Below are positions 24,648 through 33,508 of a stretch of DNA of 64,000 bases, one piece after another. The notes below the pieces were generated by a model that worked only from the letters and a program-made list of their open reading frames with translations, was not told where the DNA came from and searched no databases. Each line of letters begins with the position of its first letter. Positions within the stretch are counted from its first letter, which is position 1. The stretch is from Sphingomonas parapaucimobilis NBRC 15100 (GTDB taxonomy: Bacteria; Pseudomonadota; Alphaproteobacteria; Sphingomonadales; Sphingomonadaceae), in assembly GCF_000787715.1 (NCBI RefSeq), contig NZ_BBPI01000034.1:117811-181810 (forward strand). The letters run 5' to 3'. A program made the position numbers and the translations under genes.

Positions 24648-24992
24648 ATGGCTCGCACTCCCACCCCCGCCGGTGCTACCGGCACCGATACCGCCGATAC
24701 GAACGGCACGAATGCCCCGTCCGACACGAACGCGAACGCCTCCGGCGCTGACAACGGCACCGGCGACAGCGGTGCCGCACAACTCGCGCTCAACGGCGAC
24801 GGCAATGTGACGGGCATCAAGACGGTCGTCACTGGCTCGGTCGTCGAAGCGCGCGTGACGCTCGAATTCGAGGGCCATGTGGTCAACGAGGTCGTGCAGG
24901 TCCGCGCCGATCGCGTCGACCAGCTCGAGCGCGAGGGCTATATCGACAGCCATCCCGAGGCGGTCGCCTACGCCAAGTCGCTGGCCGCGTAA
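24648..24992 (+). CDS. Hypothetical head-region protein
   Basis: 114 residues. The first ~45 are Thr/Ala/Asn/Asp-rich low complexity; the rest is a compact beta/alpha domain (VEARVTLEFEGHVVNEVVQV). Position directly after the capsid gene would suit a decoration or accessory head protein, but no family is recognised. A GGGCGG/CCGCCC hairpin at 24596-24615 separates it from the capsid gene. Confidence 0.6.
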   Translation: MARTPTPAGATGTDTADTNGTNAPSDTNANASGADNGTGDSGAAQLALNGDGNVTGIKTVVTGSVVEARVTLEFEGHVVNEVVQVRADRVDQLEREGYIDSHPEAVAYAKSLAA

Positions 24993-25222
24993 TGGAAAAC
25001 CAGCATCGCAAGATCGCAGGGTATCGGGAGCTTTCCGAAACCGAGATCGGCCTCATGAACGAGGTGAAGGGTTATGAGGCACGCTTCAACGGTCTGATCG
25101 ATCGTCTGCGCGCCACCCCGTCGCTGGACCAGCGCCATGTCGCACTGGCGGCAACCGCCGGTGAGGACGCCTTCATGCGAGCGGTGCGCGCCATCGCCCA
25201 GCCTGAACGGCAGGTGGCGTAA
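24992..25222 (+). CDS. Acb2/Tad1-hairpin-family anti-CBASS protein candidate
   Basis: 76 residues. The N-terminal signature MENQHRKIAGYRELSETEIG followed by LMNEVK closely matches what I recall of Acb2 (anti-CBASS 2) proteins, small helical-hairpin hexamers that bind cyclic di- and trinucleotide signals and so block CBASS activation. A C-terminal helix (FMRAVRAIAQPE) matches the LMxxVRAIARP end of the family. Start and stop overlap both neighbours by one base or so inside the head operon, where phages often carry such genes. No catalytic residues are expected. Confidence 0.75.
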   Translation: MENQHRKIAGYRELSETEIGLMNEVKGYEARFNGLIDRLRATPSLDQRHVALAATAGEDAFMRAVRAIAQPERQVA

Positions 25223-25542
25223 TGGCCGAACCCGTCACGCTGGAGGCGATCAAGCAGGATCTGCGGCTCGACGTCAGCGCGACGGACGACGACGCCCGGC
25301 TGCTGCGGCTCATCACCGCCGCACGCCGGGCCGTCGAGCGGCGCACCCGCCGGACGATTGTCGGACCCAATCCGACCATGACCGGGGATGACCTGGCCAT
25401 GGCCTGCCAGGCGATCAGCCTGATCGTCGCGGCCTGGTACGCAATACCCGAGGGCGTGATCGTCGACGGCCGGGGCGGGGCCGAGCTGCCGCTGGGCGTT
25501 ACCTGGCTGCTGGACCCCATCGCGTCCTGGGCGGTCGAATGA
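25222..25542 (+). CDS. Head-tail connector (HK97 gp6-like)
   Basis: 106 residues with the gp6-like start VTLEAIKQDLRLDVSATDDD and LLRLITAARRAVERRTRR. Forms the adaptor ring below the portal. Confidence 0.85.
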   Translation: MAEPVTLEAIKQDLRLDVSATDDDARLLRLITAARRAVERRTRRTIVGPNPTMTGDDLAMACQAISLIVAAWYAIPEGVIVDGRGGAELPLGVTWLLDPIASWAVE

Positions 25543-25886
25543 GACGCCTGTCGGCCGGTCGGCTGCGCCACCGGGTCCGCATCGAGGAGCCCAATCTCGT
25601 CGACAACGGCAAGGGTGGCCGGTCGGCCCCCGCTGGCCAGGCCAAATGGAAGACGCTGGCCGATCGCGTGCCCGCCGAGGTCATTGCCCTGCGCGGCGAT
25701 CGCGCGCTTCAGCACCTGGTCGAGCGCCAGCGCCAGCTTTGGAAGGTCACGATCCGTAATCGATCGGGCCTGACGATCGCCAACCGCATCGTGTACGGCG
25801 ATTCGATCCTGACGATCACCGCGATCGCCCCGACCGACGCACGCGACGGCCTGGTGCTTTCGTGCGAGAGTGGGCAGGCGTCGTAA
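25539..25886 (+). CDS. Head closure/head-tail adaptor protein
   Basis: 115 residues; beta-barrel pattern of the SPP1 gp16/HK97 gp7-type family (LRHRVRIEEPN, then a strand ending TIRNRSGLT and ILTITAIAPTDARDG). 4-bp overlap with the upstream connector gene. Confidence 0.85.
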   Translation: MRRLSAGRLRHRVRIEEPNLVDNGKGGRSAPAGQAKWKTLADRVPAEVIALRGDRALQHLVERQRQLWKVTIRNRSGLTIANRIVYGDSILTITAIAPTDARDGLVLSCESGQAS

Positions 25887-26425
25887 TGGCGCGTCAGCGT
25901 ATCAAGGGCATTGCCCGCTTTCGCCGCCTGCTGCGCCGCCTGCCCGATGCCGTGCGCGGCGAGATCCTCGTCGAGCTGCACGTCACCGGACGCGAGATGC
26001 TGCGCGCCGTCCAGGCCCGCGCGCCGGACCTGACTGGCAAGCTGCGGGCCGGGCTGCAATCCAAGGTGCTGCCCACCTCGCTGCGGCTTCAGATCGGGTT
26101 GATCGGCACGCCTGCCGGGCGCGCGAAGCTGTTCTATGGCCGCATCCAAGATCTGGGCCGCAAGGCGCAGGTCGTGATGGTCCAGCGCCGTCGCCGGGTG
26201 TCGCTATCACGACGCGACGGCTCGACCTACTCGACGCTCCGCACCGATGCGCGCGGCCGCAAGGAACGGGCCGACATCGTGGCCACCTATCGCATGAAGG
26301 TGCCTGCCATGGAGCCGAAGCGCTTCATTACCGGCCGCTATCCGGACCTTCGAGCGGCCCTGAATTCCAATATGCGCGGTATCTTCAGCCGTTCGCTCGC
26401 CAAGATCGGAGCCGGTGATGAGTGA
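25886..26425 (+). CDS. HK97 gp10-like tail-completion protein
   Basis: 179 residues from ATG 25886, overlapping the previous stop by one base. Family pattern: FRRLLRRLPDAVRGEILVEL, ARAPDLTGKLRAGL, FYGRIQDLGRKAQ and a final KRFITGRYPDLRAAL. Confidence 0.85.
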   Translation: MARQRIKGIARFRRLLRRLPDAVRGEILVELHVTGREMLRAVQARAPDLTGKLRAGLQSKVLPTSLRLQIGLIGTPAGRAKLFYGRIQDLGRKAQVVMVQRRRRVSLSRRDGSTYSTLRTDARGRKERADIVATYRMKVPAMEPKRFITGRYPDLRAALNSNMRGIFSRSLAKIGAGDE

Positions 26426-26807
26426 TGCGAAAGCGATCGTCGAGGCGGTCGCGTTCCGCGCCTTGGCGGCCGCGATCAGCAAGGCGACCGTCTATCAGGA
26501 CGCGCCGGTCAATGCGAAGGGTGATCTGGTCATCCTGGGCGACCTGAAGAGCTTCTCGATGGGCGGGAAGGGCAACAGCGACGATCGCCGGGTGGAGATC
26601 AATATTATTTCCCTGGTCGTCGCCGAAGAGCGTGCGCCGCTCCTGTCCCTCCAGGGTCAGATTGAGAAGGCGCTCGATGGCCAGAATTTCACCGAGGCGG
26701 GCTGGACCGTCGCCTTCCTGTTCAAGGACGACGACGCGGTCTTGGACGAAGGTGGCGGCTCCTATTCCGGGATCAGCGCCTTCGACGCGATCGCGCTGGC
26801 CCCCTGA
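26418..26807 (+). CDS. Tail terminator-type protein (DUF3168-like)
   Basis: 129 residues from ATG 26418, six bases after GGAG. Shows the short alpha/beta pattern with VYQDAPVNAKGDLVILGDL and a VEINIISLVV strand typical of tail-terminator/completion proteins placed just before the tube gene. Confidence 0.75.
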   Translation: MSDAKAIVEAVAFRALAAAISKATVYQDAPVNAKGDLVILGDLKSFSMGGKGNSDDRRVEINIISLVVAEERAPLLSLQGQIEKALDGQNFTEAGWTVAFLFKDDDAVLDEGGGSYSGISAFDAIALAP

Positions 26808-26834
26808 CGCCCCCGACCCATCCGAATGCCCCCC

Positions 26835-26864
26835 GGGCCGCGCCACGCCAGCGCGGCCCTTTTC
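26835..26864 (+). terminator. Hairpin before the tail tube gene
   Basis: 9-bp stem GGGCCGCGC (26835-26843) / GCGCGGCCC (26851-26859) followed by TTTTC. An attenuator within the late operon. Confidence 0.75.
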
Positions 26865-26882
26865 ATTTGTGGAGACCCCATC

Positions 26883-27308
26883 ATGGCGAAAAAGCTCGGC
26901 AGCGATTACCGCCTGTTCGTCCGCGCGGCTGACGGCACGGCGTTCAACCAGCCCGGCGGGCAAGGCAACCTGACCATCAACCGCTCGAAGAATTTCAGCT
27001 CCTCGGCGACTAAGGATACCGAGGGCGTCGACACCCAGACGCCCGGCCTGCGCACCATCTCGATCAAGCAGGATATCGTGCCCGACCTGCCCGACGCCAA
27101 CGGCTACACCCGGCTGGAGACGCTGGACAAGTCGAATGCGACCGAGGTGATCCAGGTCCGCAAGAAGCCCTTCGCCAATAGCGATGTCGTGTTCGAGTGC
27201 TCGATGTACACGGCGCTCGACAACAATGACTTCGAGCAGGGCAATTCGCTGAAGGCCAGCCTGACCTTCCAGCCCGCCGCCCAGCCCACCGTCGACACGC
27301 TGGCCTGA
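26883..27308 (+). CDS. Major tail tube protein
   Basis: 141 residues from ATG 26883, GGAG upstream. Beta-rich with KKLGSDYRLFVR, KNFSSSATKDTEGVDTQ and a SLKASLTFQPAAQ end, as in siphoviral/GTA tube proteins. Polymerises into the tail tube around the tape measure. Confidence 0.85.
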   Translation: MAKKLGSDYRLFVRAADGTAFNQPGGQGNLTINRSKNFSSSATKDTEGVDTQTPGLRTISIKQDIVPDLPDANGYTRLETLDKSNATEVIQVRKKPFANSDVVFECSMYTALDNNDFEQGNSLKASLTFQPAAQPTVDTLA

Positions 27309-27311
27309 TCG

Positions 27312-27632
27312 ATGGTCACGTCCCTGACTATTGCCGGTGCGACCCTCGCACTGGCACCGGTCCCCGCCGACCTGAACGCCCGGCTGATCGATATGACCGG
27401 CTGCTCCGCCCATGAGGTGGAGCAGCTGCTCGTATCCGGTCCCGATCGGGCCGCCCGGGCGCTGGAGCCCTTCCTCGCCGAGCCGGTCGACCATGTCGAG
27501 CTGGCCCGCCTGATCGCAGCCGACCCGGCAGCGATTGGCCTGATCCGCGCGCTTTATGCCGTGGCCCTTGTCGTAGCGACCGAGCCTGTCGAGGCCGTCG
27601 CCGAAGCGACCCATGATCCGGAGGCTGCATGA
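27312..27632 (+). CDS. Tail assembly protein, hypothetical
   Basis: 106 residues, 4 bp after the tube gene; a beta start (LTIAGATLALAPVPADLN) then helices. Occupies the slot of tail-assembly proteins between tube and tape measure. 4-bp overlap with the next gene. Confidence 0.6.
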   Translation: MVTSLTIAGATLALAPVPADLNARLIDMTGCSAHEVEQLLVSGPDRAARALEPFLAEPVDHVELARLIAADPAAIGLIRALYAVALVVATEPVEAVAEATHDPEAA

Positions 27633-28054
27633 CCGACACCACCACCCGCCCGGCGGTCGATGACCGCGGTGAATCGATCCTCATCCTTGGCGGCGAGTCG
27701 ATGGGCCTCCGTCCCAGCTATGAGGCGATCCAGGAGATCGAGGCCACGCTCGATCGCGGCCTGGTCGACCTGGCGCGCGATGCCATCGACCTGAAGCTGA
27801 AGCTGGCGGCCGTCGCCCAGATCGTCTGCGGGCTGGTCCGCGCCTTTGGCCGGGCCACTGCCGACAAGAACCTCTCCGGTGCCAACGCGGCGCGCATTGG
27901 TCGCCTGATCTTGGAGGCGGACGGTGGTCTGCTCGTCGTGCAGAAGCAGCTGTCCGGCGTCCTCTCGGTCGCCGTCACCGGCGGCTATGACGCCGAGGGA
28001 AATCCGAAGCCGACGACGATCACGACGACCGAGGAAGCCCCCGTCGTCGGCTGA
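27629..28054 (+). CDS. Gene-transfer-agent gp10-like tail protein
   Basis: 141 residues. The segment MGLRPSYEAIQEIEATLDRG with later VCGLVRAFG resembles the GTA/phage family found just before the tail assembly chaperone. One-base overlap with the next gene. Confidence 0.7.
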   Translation: MTDTTTRPAVDDRGESILILGGESMGLRPSYEAIQEIEATLDRGLVDLARDAIDLKLKLAAVAQIVCGLVRAFGRATADKNLSGANAARIGRLILEADGGLLVVQKQLSGVLSVAVTGGYDAEGNPKPTTITTTEEAPVVG

Positions 28055-28173
28055 TGGGGCTGGCGGCCGCTGCGCTGTCGTGGCGGCCGCATGAATTCTG
28101 GTCCGCGACGCCGTCCGAATTCTGGGCGGCGATCGAGGGGTATGAGCGCTTCCACGCCGTACCTGACGAATAA
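28054..28173 (+). CDS. Tail assembly chaperone (rcc01693-like), 39 residues
   Basis: Very short gene between the GTA-gp10-like and tape-measure genes, sharing the A of the upstream TGA as its ATG. The WRPHEFWSATPSEFWAAIEG stretch is the hallmark of this family, which helps load the tape measure during tail assembly. Confidence 0.8.
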   Translation: MGLAAAALSWRPHEFWSATPSEFWAAIEGYERFHAVPDE

Positions 28174-28184
28174 GGGAGGCGCGC

Positions 28185-31100
28185 ATGGCCGACGTCACCG
28201 AACGCCTGCTGTTGCAGGTCGATGCCGCGACCGAGCTGCTGCGCCGCCACCTCACCGAGGCCGAGCAGCCGCTCGACCGTTTCGAGCGCCGCGCCGATCG
28301 GATGGCCGACAATGTCGACCGTTCGATCGGCCGGATGGGATCGAAGTTTGGAGCCTTCGCCAGCCTTGCCGACGATGCCGCCAAGCGCGCCCAGGCGAGC
28401 TTCGAGGGCAGCTTCAGCCAGGTGCAGCGCATCGCCGCCCAGGCCATCAAGGGGCCGACCGTTGACGGCCGCGTCAACCTGGGCGTGGATGATCTGCGCA
28501 GCCAGGCGGCCGAGGCTCAGAACCGCGCCCGGTCGTTCGAGCTGATCGTCGCGGCCGCCCAGCGTACCTCCAGCGCCGTTGGCGATACCACCGAAGCGAC
28601 CCGTCTTTTCATCCAGGCGTCCAACGCGTCACGGATCGAGGCAGAGCGGCAGGCGCAAGCCCTCTTGGCCGAGGCTGGCGCGCTGGAGCGCGTCCAGATC
28701 GAGCTGATGCAGAGCGCCGAGGCGGCCGAGCATTTCGTTGGCCGTCACCAGCGCGTCGCCGAGGCAGCGGCCGAAGCCGAGCGCCTGGCCCAAGCTGAGG
28801 CCCTGGCTGCCCGCACCTCGCGCGAGCTGGCGTCGCAGGCCGACGTGCTGCGCGCATCGCTCGACCCAATGTATGTGGCGCAGAAGCGGTTCGACGAGGA
28901 ACTGCACCGCGCCGAGGCCCTGTATGCGGCCGGGACGATCAGCGTCCGCGAGTATCAGGCGGCGCAGGACTTGGCGCGCGCCACCCTTCAGGCCCATGCC
29001 GCCCAGGTCAGCGGGGCCGTGGATCGCGAGCGGCAACACGCCCTCGCCATCGGTGAATCGGCTCGGCAGGAACGCGAGCTGGTGCTGGCGGTCCAGCAGG
29101 TCCGTGGCGCGCTTGATCCGATGTACGTCGCCCAGCTCCGGTTCGACCAGGAGATGGACCGCGCCGATGACTTGTTCCGGCGCGGCGCAATTACGATGCG
29201 CGAGTATGCGGCGGCCCAGCAGCTCGCCCGCAACAACCTGAGTGCCTATGCCCAGACTGTCGCTGGCCCGGGTTCCCAGGCACAGAATCAGGCGATCGCG
29301 CAGATCAACCGGAACCGCATCGCCATGCAGGGTCTGGGCTATCAGGCGCAGGACACCTTCACCCAGCTGTCGATGAACGCCAACCTGTTCCAGGTCGTCG
29401 CGATCCAGGGCGCGCAGGCGGCCGGACAGATGACGCTCATGACCGGGAAGGCGCAGGCGTTCGGCAATTTCATGCTCGGCCCTTGGGGGCTCGCGATCAC
29501 CGCCGGGATGCTTGTCCTGGGCGCGCTGACCAAAAATCTGGACCTGTTTAGCGACAAGACCGCCGACGCTCTCGAAAAATTGCAGGAAGATGCGCGGGAA
29601 ACCGAGACGACCGCTAAAGCGAAAGAGCGCTTCAAATCGACCATCGAAGGCGTCACGGCGGCGATCCGCGATCAGGCGAACGCGCTCAAGGAATCGGCTG
29701 AAGCGGAGCGGACGTCTGCCGAGCGGGCAAATATTGCGGCAAAGCAACATGCTCAGGAAGCATTGGATATCCGCCGCAAGACCGCCGCCCGGCTCGCGGA
29801 CGCGGTGGCTGCCCGTCAGCTCTTTGAGGATGGCGGGTTTGGAAATGTCAGCCCGGACACGGCAGACGCGGCCCGCGCTGCCCTGGACCGCAAGGTCGCG
29901 AAGCTGCAGGTCGATGCCACCGCTGCCCAAAAGGCCGTTGACGATGCGCAGGCGGCGCTGAACCTCACACGCGTAGACTTGGCGGCCGAGCAGGCGCAAA
30001 TCGCGATCGATCCGGTCCGGGCCGTCACGAAGCTGTACGACGACCGCATCAAGGCGGTGAAGGATCTGCAACGGCAGGAAGCGAAGCTCGGCCGACAGGT
30101 GGGCGCGGCGTCGTTTCAGCGACTGAAGGATCTGGAAGCCGAGAAGAAGAAGGAAGTCGAAAAGGCGCAAGCGCGTGTTAGCGCCGAGCGCCGATCAGGC
30201 ACGGCCAACCGCCAATTCGGTCGGGACGTCGACGAGGCGGGCGCGCGGTCGATCATCGCCTCGATCGGCGGGCGCGTCACCAGCGGCACGCGTTCACGCG
30301 CACAACAGGAGCGGATCTTCGCCGATGCCCAGGCGGGCCGCCATATCGGGCCGGTCGCCCGCCCCGGCACTAGCGCGCATGAGCGCGGCCAGGCGCTCGA
30401 CGTCGCCTACGGTCCGGGAATTTCGGTCGCGTCGATCCGCAAGGCGTTCGAGGATGCTGGCGTTCGCCTGCGCAAGGTGCTCAACGAGCCGACGCAGCGC
30501 GTCTATCATGTCGAATGGGGCCAGGCCCCGCGTCGCGGCCCCTCGGCCGAGACGATGCAGCGTCGCCAGGATGCTGCCAAGCGCGCGGTCCTGGCGGACG
30601 ATACGGCTTTTACGAACGATTTTCTCGGTGCCCGCCGACGCCTGCTGGAAGCGACCGGCCGCAGCGCCACCAGCGAGGAACAGCGCGACATCCTTTTGCG
30701 AGAGGAGATCAATGCCGAGGCGGATGCGCAGCGGACCCGCACCGGCAACCGGCTTCAATCCGGGGACCTGACTGTCGCCCAGGCATTGCAGCTGCACGCG
30801 GTCAACGAAGCGACGCGCCAGCAGCGGCTGGCCAATGTCGATGCCGATAAGGCCCGCCGCCTGATCGAGCAGCGCTACGACAGCGTTGCCGATACCAATT
30901 CGTCGCGGCTGGAAGTGTTGCGCATCCAGCAGGACAGCGCCGTCACCGAGCGCGATCGCCAGCGCATCGGGCGCGAGATCCTGGAGCTGGAGCAGCAGCT
31001 GCGCCGTCAGGCACTGGAGCGCGTCGCCGCTACGTCGGACGATCCCCAGGCGGTGCAGCGTGCCAAGGACAACTTGGCGCGGTTGCCGGAGGTCGAGAAG

Positions 31101-31889
31101 GCGGAAAGCGGGCGGTTCGAGCAGCAGACCGCTAGTCCGCTCGATCGTTATCGTCAGCGCGTCATGGAGGTGTCGAAAGACACCAAGACCGCGCTGGAAA
31201 GCATCGCCGTCCAGGGCTTCGGCAAGTTGGAGGACGAGGGCAGCCGCGCCACCGCGCAGGCCGTCACCGACCTGCTGGGGCTGAAGGGTGCGGCGGCCGA
31301 CGTGGTCGGGAGCGTCATCCAGGACCTGGCCCGGCTGGCGATCCAGAAGGCGATCGTTGCCTCGATCGGCGGGAGCTTCTTCGGGTTCGCCGATGGTGGC
31401 TCGCTCGCTGATATCCCCGGCCGGGCCGATGGCGGGTCGCTGGGTGGCCTGATCCAGGGGCCGGGCACGGGACGGTCGGACAGCATCCTCGCCCTGCTGG
31501 GCGGAAAGGGCGGGGCGGTGCGCCTGTCCAACCGGGAATTCATCGTCAACGCGGCCGCGACCAAGGAATGGTTGCCCGAGCTGGCGGCGATCAATTCGGG
31601 GCGCTTGCGCAAATTCGCGGATGGCGGGTCGCTGAGTCTGTCGACCCCATCTTTTCCAAGCCTGCGCGAACCCCGGCCGAATATGACCCGATTGCGGGCG
31701 GGTGGGCGTGACCGCGTCGACGTCAATGTCCGGACGAAGGTGGAAGCGTCGCCGCTGCTGATGGCCCAGGTCGAAGAGACGACGATGCGGACGGTCGGCG
31801 CGGCGGCCGAGCCGATCATGGCCGGCGCGGAAATGCGCACGATGACGCGGATGCGCCGCCCCACTCTGCCGGGAGGATACACCGGATGA
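28185..31889 (+). CDS. Tail tape measure protein with embedded M15 peptidase domain
   Basis: 1234 residues; sets tail length and enters the cell envelope with DNA. Residues 1-420 are long helices with two internal repeats around LDPMYVAQ; a hydrophobic stretch lies near 425-450 (LGPWGLAITAGMLVLGALT). Near 680-780 sits a D-Ala-D-Ala carboxypeptidase-like (M15/VanY) domain with SAHERGQALDV (~728-738) and HVEWG (~775) carrying the expected His/Asp/His zinc ligands. It probably cuts peptidoglycan during infection. GGS-rich repeats (FADGGSL) occur near the C-terminus. Confidence 0.9.
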   Translation: MADVTERLLLQVDAATELLRRHLTEAEQPLDRFERRADRMADNVDRSIGRMGSKFGAFASLADDAAKRAQASFEGSFSQVQRIAAQAIKGPTVDGRVNLGVDDLRSQAAEAQNRARSFELIVAAAQRTSSAVGDTTEATRLFIQASNASRIEAERQAQALLAEAGALERVQIELMQSAEAAEHFVGRHQRVAEAAAEAERLAQAEALAARTSRELASQADVLRASLDPMYVAQKRFDEELHRAEALYAAGTISVREYQAAQDLARATLQAHAAQVSGAVDRERQHALAIGESARQERELVLAVQQVRGALDPMYVAQLRFDQEMDRADDLFRRGAITMREYAAAQQLARNNLSAYAQTVAGPGSQAQNQAIAQINRNRIAMQGLGYQAQDTFTQLSMNANLFQVVAIQGAQAAGQMTLMTGKAQAFGNFMLGPWGLAITAGMLVLGALTKNLDLFSDKTADALEKLQEDARETETTAKAKERFKSTIEGVTAAIRDQANALKESAEAERTSAERANIAAKQHAQEALDIRRKTAARLADAVAARQLFEDGGFGNVSPDTADAARAALDRKVAKLQVDATAAQKAVDDAQAALNLTRVDLAAEQAQIAIDPVRAVTKLYDDRIKAVKDLQRQEAKLGRQVGAASFQRLKDLEAEKKKEVEKAQARVSAERRSGTANRQFGRDVDEAGARSIIASIGGRVTSGTRSRAQQERIFADAQAGRHIGPVARPGTSAHERGQALDVAYGPGISVASIRKAFEDAGVRLRKVLNEPTQRVYHVEWGQAPRRGPSAETMQRRQDAAKRAVLADDTAFTNDFLGARRRLLEATGRSATSEEQRDILLREEINAEADAQRTRTGNRLQSGDLTVAQALQLHAVNEATRQQRLANVDADKARRLIEQRYDSVADTNSSRLEVLRIQQDSAVTERDRQRIGREILELEQQLRRQALERVAATSDDPQAVQRAKDNLARLPEVEKAESGRFEQQTASPLDRYRQRVMEVSKDTKTALESIAVQGFGKLEDEGSRATAQAVTDLLGLKGAAADVVGSVIQDLARLAIQKAIVASIGGSFFGFADGGSLADIPGRADGGSLGGLIQGPGTGRSDSILALLGGKGGAVRLSNREFIVNAAATKEWLPELAAINSGRLRKFADGGSLSLSTPSFPSLREPRPNMTRLRAGGRDRVDVNVRTKVEASPLLMAQVEETTMRTVGAAAEPIMAGAEMRTMTRMRRPTLPGGYTG

Positions 31890-32482
31890 TCATCGTACCG
31901 ATGCCGACAAGCCCCACGGCGGCCAGCGAGATCCCGTGGAAGCTGAAGCAGCCCAGCCAGTCCAATCGTGGCTGGAAGGGAAAGCGGCGCACGACTATCC
32001 TCCCCGAGGCCGCGCGCTGGTCGGCCGAGGTCGACATGCCGGTCATTCGGGGCGAGGCTTCATTCCGGCCCTGGCGGTCTTTCCTCGCACAGCTCCAGGG
32101 GCGGGCCAACGCCTTCAAGCTGGTCGCCGTCGAGGGGCCGCAATTCAAATTCCACCAGGTGGTCGTCATCGATGGCACGGGCCAGAAGGGCGGCACGCTT
32201 AAGACGCGCGGATGGCAGCCAGGCGCGCGGTTGCTCGACGGCATGTTCATCACCGCCGGGGACCGGCTTTTGCAGGTCATCGGCGATCATCCGATCGTTG
32301 GCGCGGACGGCAAGCTGACCGTCACCGTCCTGCCGACCATTCCCGAGGGACTGGCAGACGGCGCACACGTCGAGGTGCGGTTGCCCTATGCATTGATGTC
32401 TTTGGACACCGACGAGCAGGGCTGGACCGTCGGTGTCGGACAGCAATACAAGGTGTCATTCCCCGTCGTGGAGGCGCTGTGA
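31886..32482 (+). CDS. Distal tail protein, hypothetical
   Basis: 198 residues, mostly beta (FKLVAVEGPQFKFHQVVVID). Starts 4 bp inside the tape-measure stop. The position matches distal-tail/tail-tip components of GTA-like tails; the family is not certain. Confidence 0.65.
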   Translation: MIIVPMPTSPTAASEIPWKLKQPSQSNRGWKGKRRTTILPEAARWSAEVDMPVIRGEASFRPWRSFLAQLQGRANAFKLVAVEGPQFKFHQVVVIDGTGQKGGTLKTRGWQPGARLLDGMFITAGDRLLQVIGDHPIVGADGKLTVTVLPTIPEGLADGAHVEVRLPYALMSLDTDEQGWTVGVGQQYKVSFPVVEAL

Positions 32483-33066
32483 TCGGCGGGCCGGATGCGG
32501 CGGGCAACATGGCGCTTGCCGCGTCGCTGCGTCGTCCCGTCACTTTCTGCTATCTCGATATCGCGGGTGATCCGGTCCGCGTGACCAATGCGCCGTACAG
32601 CTTCAGCTTTGCGGGCACGGGTGACGAGGACCTGGATGGCTTCACCTTCGACGCGGTCGACAACAGCGTCGTGTCGGTCAGCGCGGTCCGGAAAAAGGAT
32701 GGCGGCACCGATACCGTCACGCTGGAATTGTCAGGTCTGCCCGGCATCGATGCCGAGCTGCTCGAGGAGATCAGCACAAAGGCACTGTACCAAGGCCGCG
32801 ATGTGCGACTCTGGAAGGCGCTGCTCGATCCCCGCGACCCGACCCGCATCCTGAGTATCTGGGGCTATTACACCGGCGTAATGTCGGTGCCCAAGGTCGT
32901 TGGCGATCAGACAAGCCAGACGATCAGCCTGGACGTGGAAAGCTACCTCGCATTTTTCGGCGAGGCGTCGAACCGGACGTACCTCGATCAGGCCAGCTTC
33001 GATCCGGGCGATCGCTCGGCCGAGCTGGCCATCGCCATCGCCAACGGCGCCAGCAAGCGCACCTGA
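32479..33066 (+). CDS. Tail tip protein (DUF2163-like position)
   Basis: 195 residues from GTG 32479 (GGAG five bases upstream, overlap with previous stop). Contains VTFCYLDIAGDPVRVTNAPY and ILSIWGYYTGVMSVPKVV. Likely part of the baseplate hub; assignment by order rather than motif. Confidence 0.65.
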   Translation: MIGGPDAAGNMALAASLRRPVTFCYLDIAGDPVRVTNAPYSFSFAGTGDEDLDGFTFDAVDNSVVSVSAVRKKDGGTDTVTLELSGLPGIDAELLEEISTKALYQGRDVRLWKALLDPRDPTRILSIWGYYTGVMSVPKVVGDQTSQTISLDVESYLAFFGEASNRTYLDQASFDPGDRSAELAIAIANGASKRT

Positions 33067-33079
33067 CGGGGCAGATTTT

Positions 33080-33505
33080 ATGTATCGCAAGCCCGATTGG
33101 GAGGCGCGCCTTGCCGCCTACCTCGAACCCCTGCGCCTTCGGCCCTTCGGCCCTTGGGGCACATATGACTGCTGCGTCTTCACGGACGGTGGCATCGTCG
33201 CAATGACGGACACCTCGCTGATGGGCGAGTTTGTCGGCCGGTACTCGACGCCGATCGGCGCGGCGCGTGTCTTGAAGCGCTATGGTGCCGGCACGCTTGA
33301 AGCGACGATAGATCGAAAGCTGGAGCCGATACCGGCCGCCCTGGCCCAGCGCGGCGATGTCGTCATGTCGCATGGCCTGCTCGGGATCTGCTGGACCGAC
33401 TTCATGTTCGCGGTCGGCAGCGAAGGCGAGCGGGAAGGGCTGATCCGTATCGAGCGGTGGAGCTGGGGCGACCCGCGCGCCTGGCGCGTGCCCTACGGAG
33501 CCTGA
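33080..33505 (+). CDS. NlpC/P60-like peptidase of the tail tip (DUF6950-like)
   Basis: 141 residues. The active-site context PWGTYDCCVFTDGGI (Cys) and a later RGDVVMSHG (His region) resemble the cysteine peptidases that accompany the tail-tip hub. It may cut peptide cross-links during entry. Start ATG 33080. Confidence 0.65.
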   Translation: MYRKPDWEARLAAYLEPLRLRPFGPWGTYDCCVFTDGGIVAMTDTSLMGEFVGRYSTPIGAARVLKRYGAGTLEATIDRKLEPIPAALAQRGDVVMSHGLLGICWTDFMFAVGSEGEREGLIRIERWSWGDPRAWRVPYGA

Positions 33506-33508
33506 CGG

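Noticed and set aside
22323..24953. 876-codon minus-strand open frame across portal, protease and capsid genes
   Set aside because: Spans several well-recognised genes on the other strand and resembles no protein.
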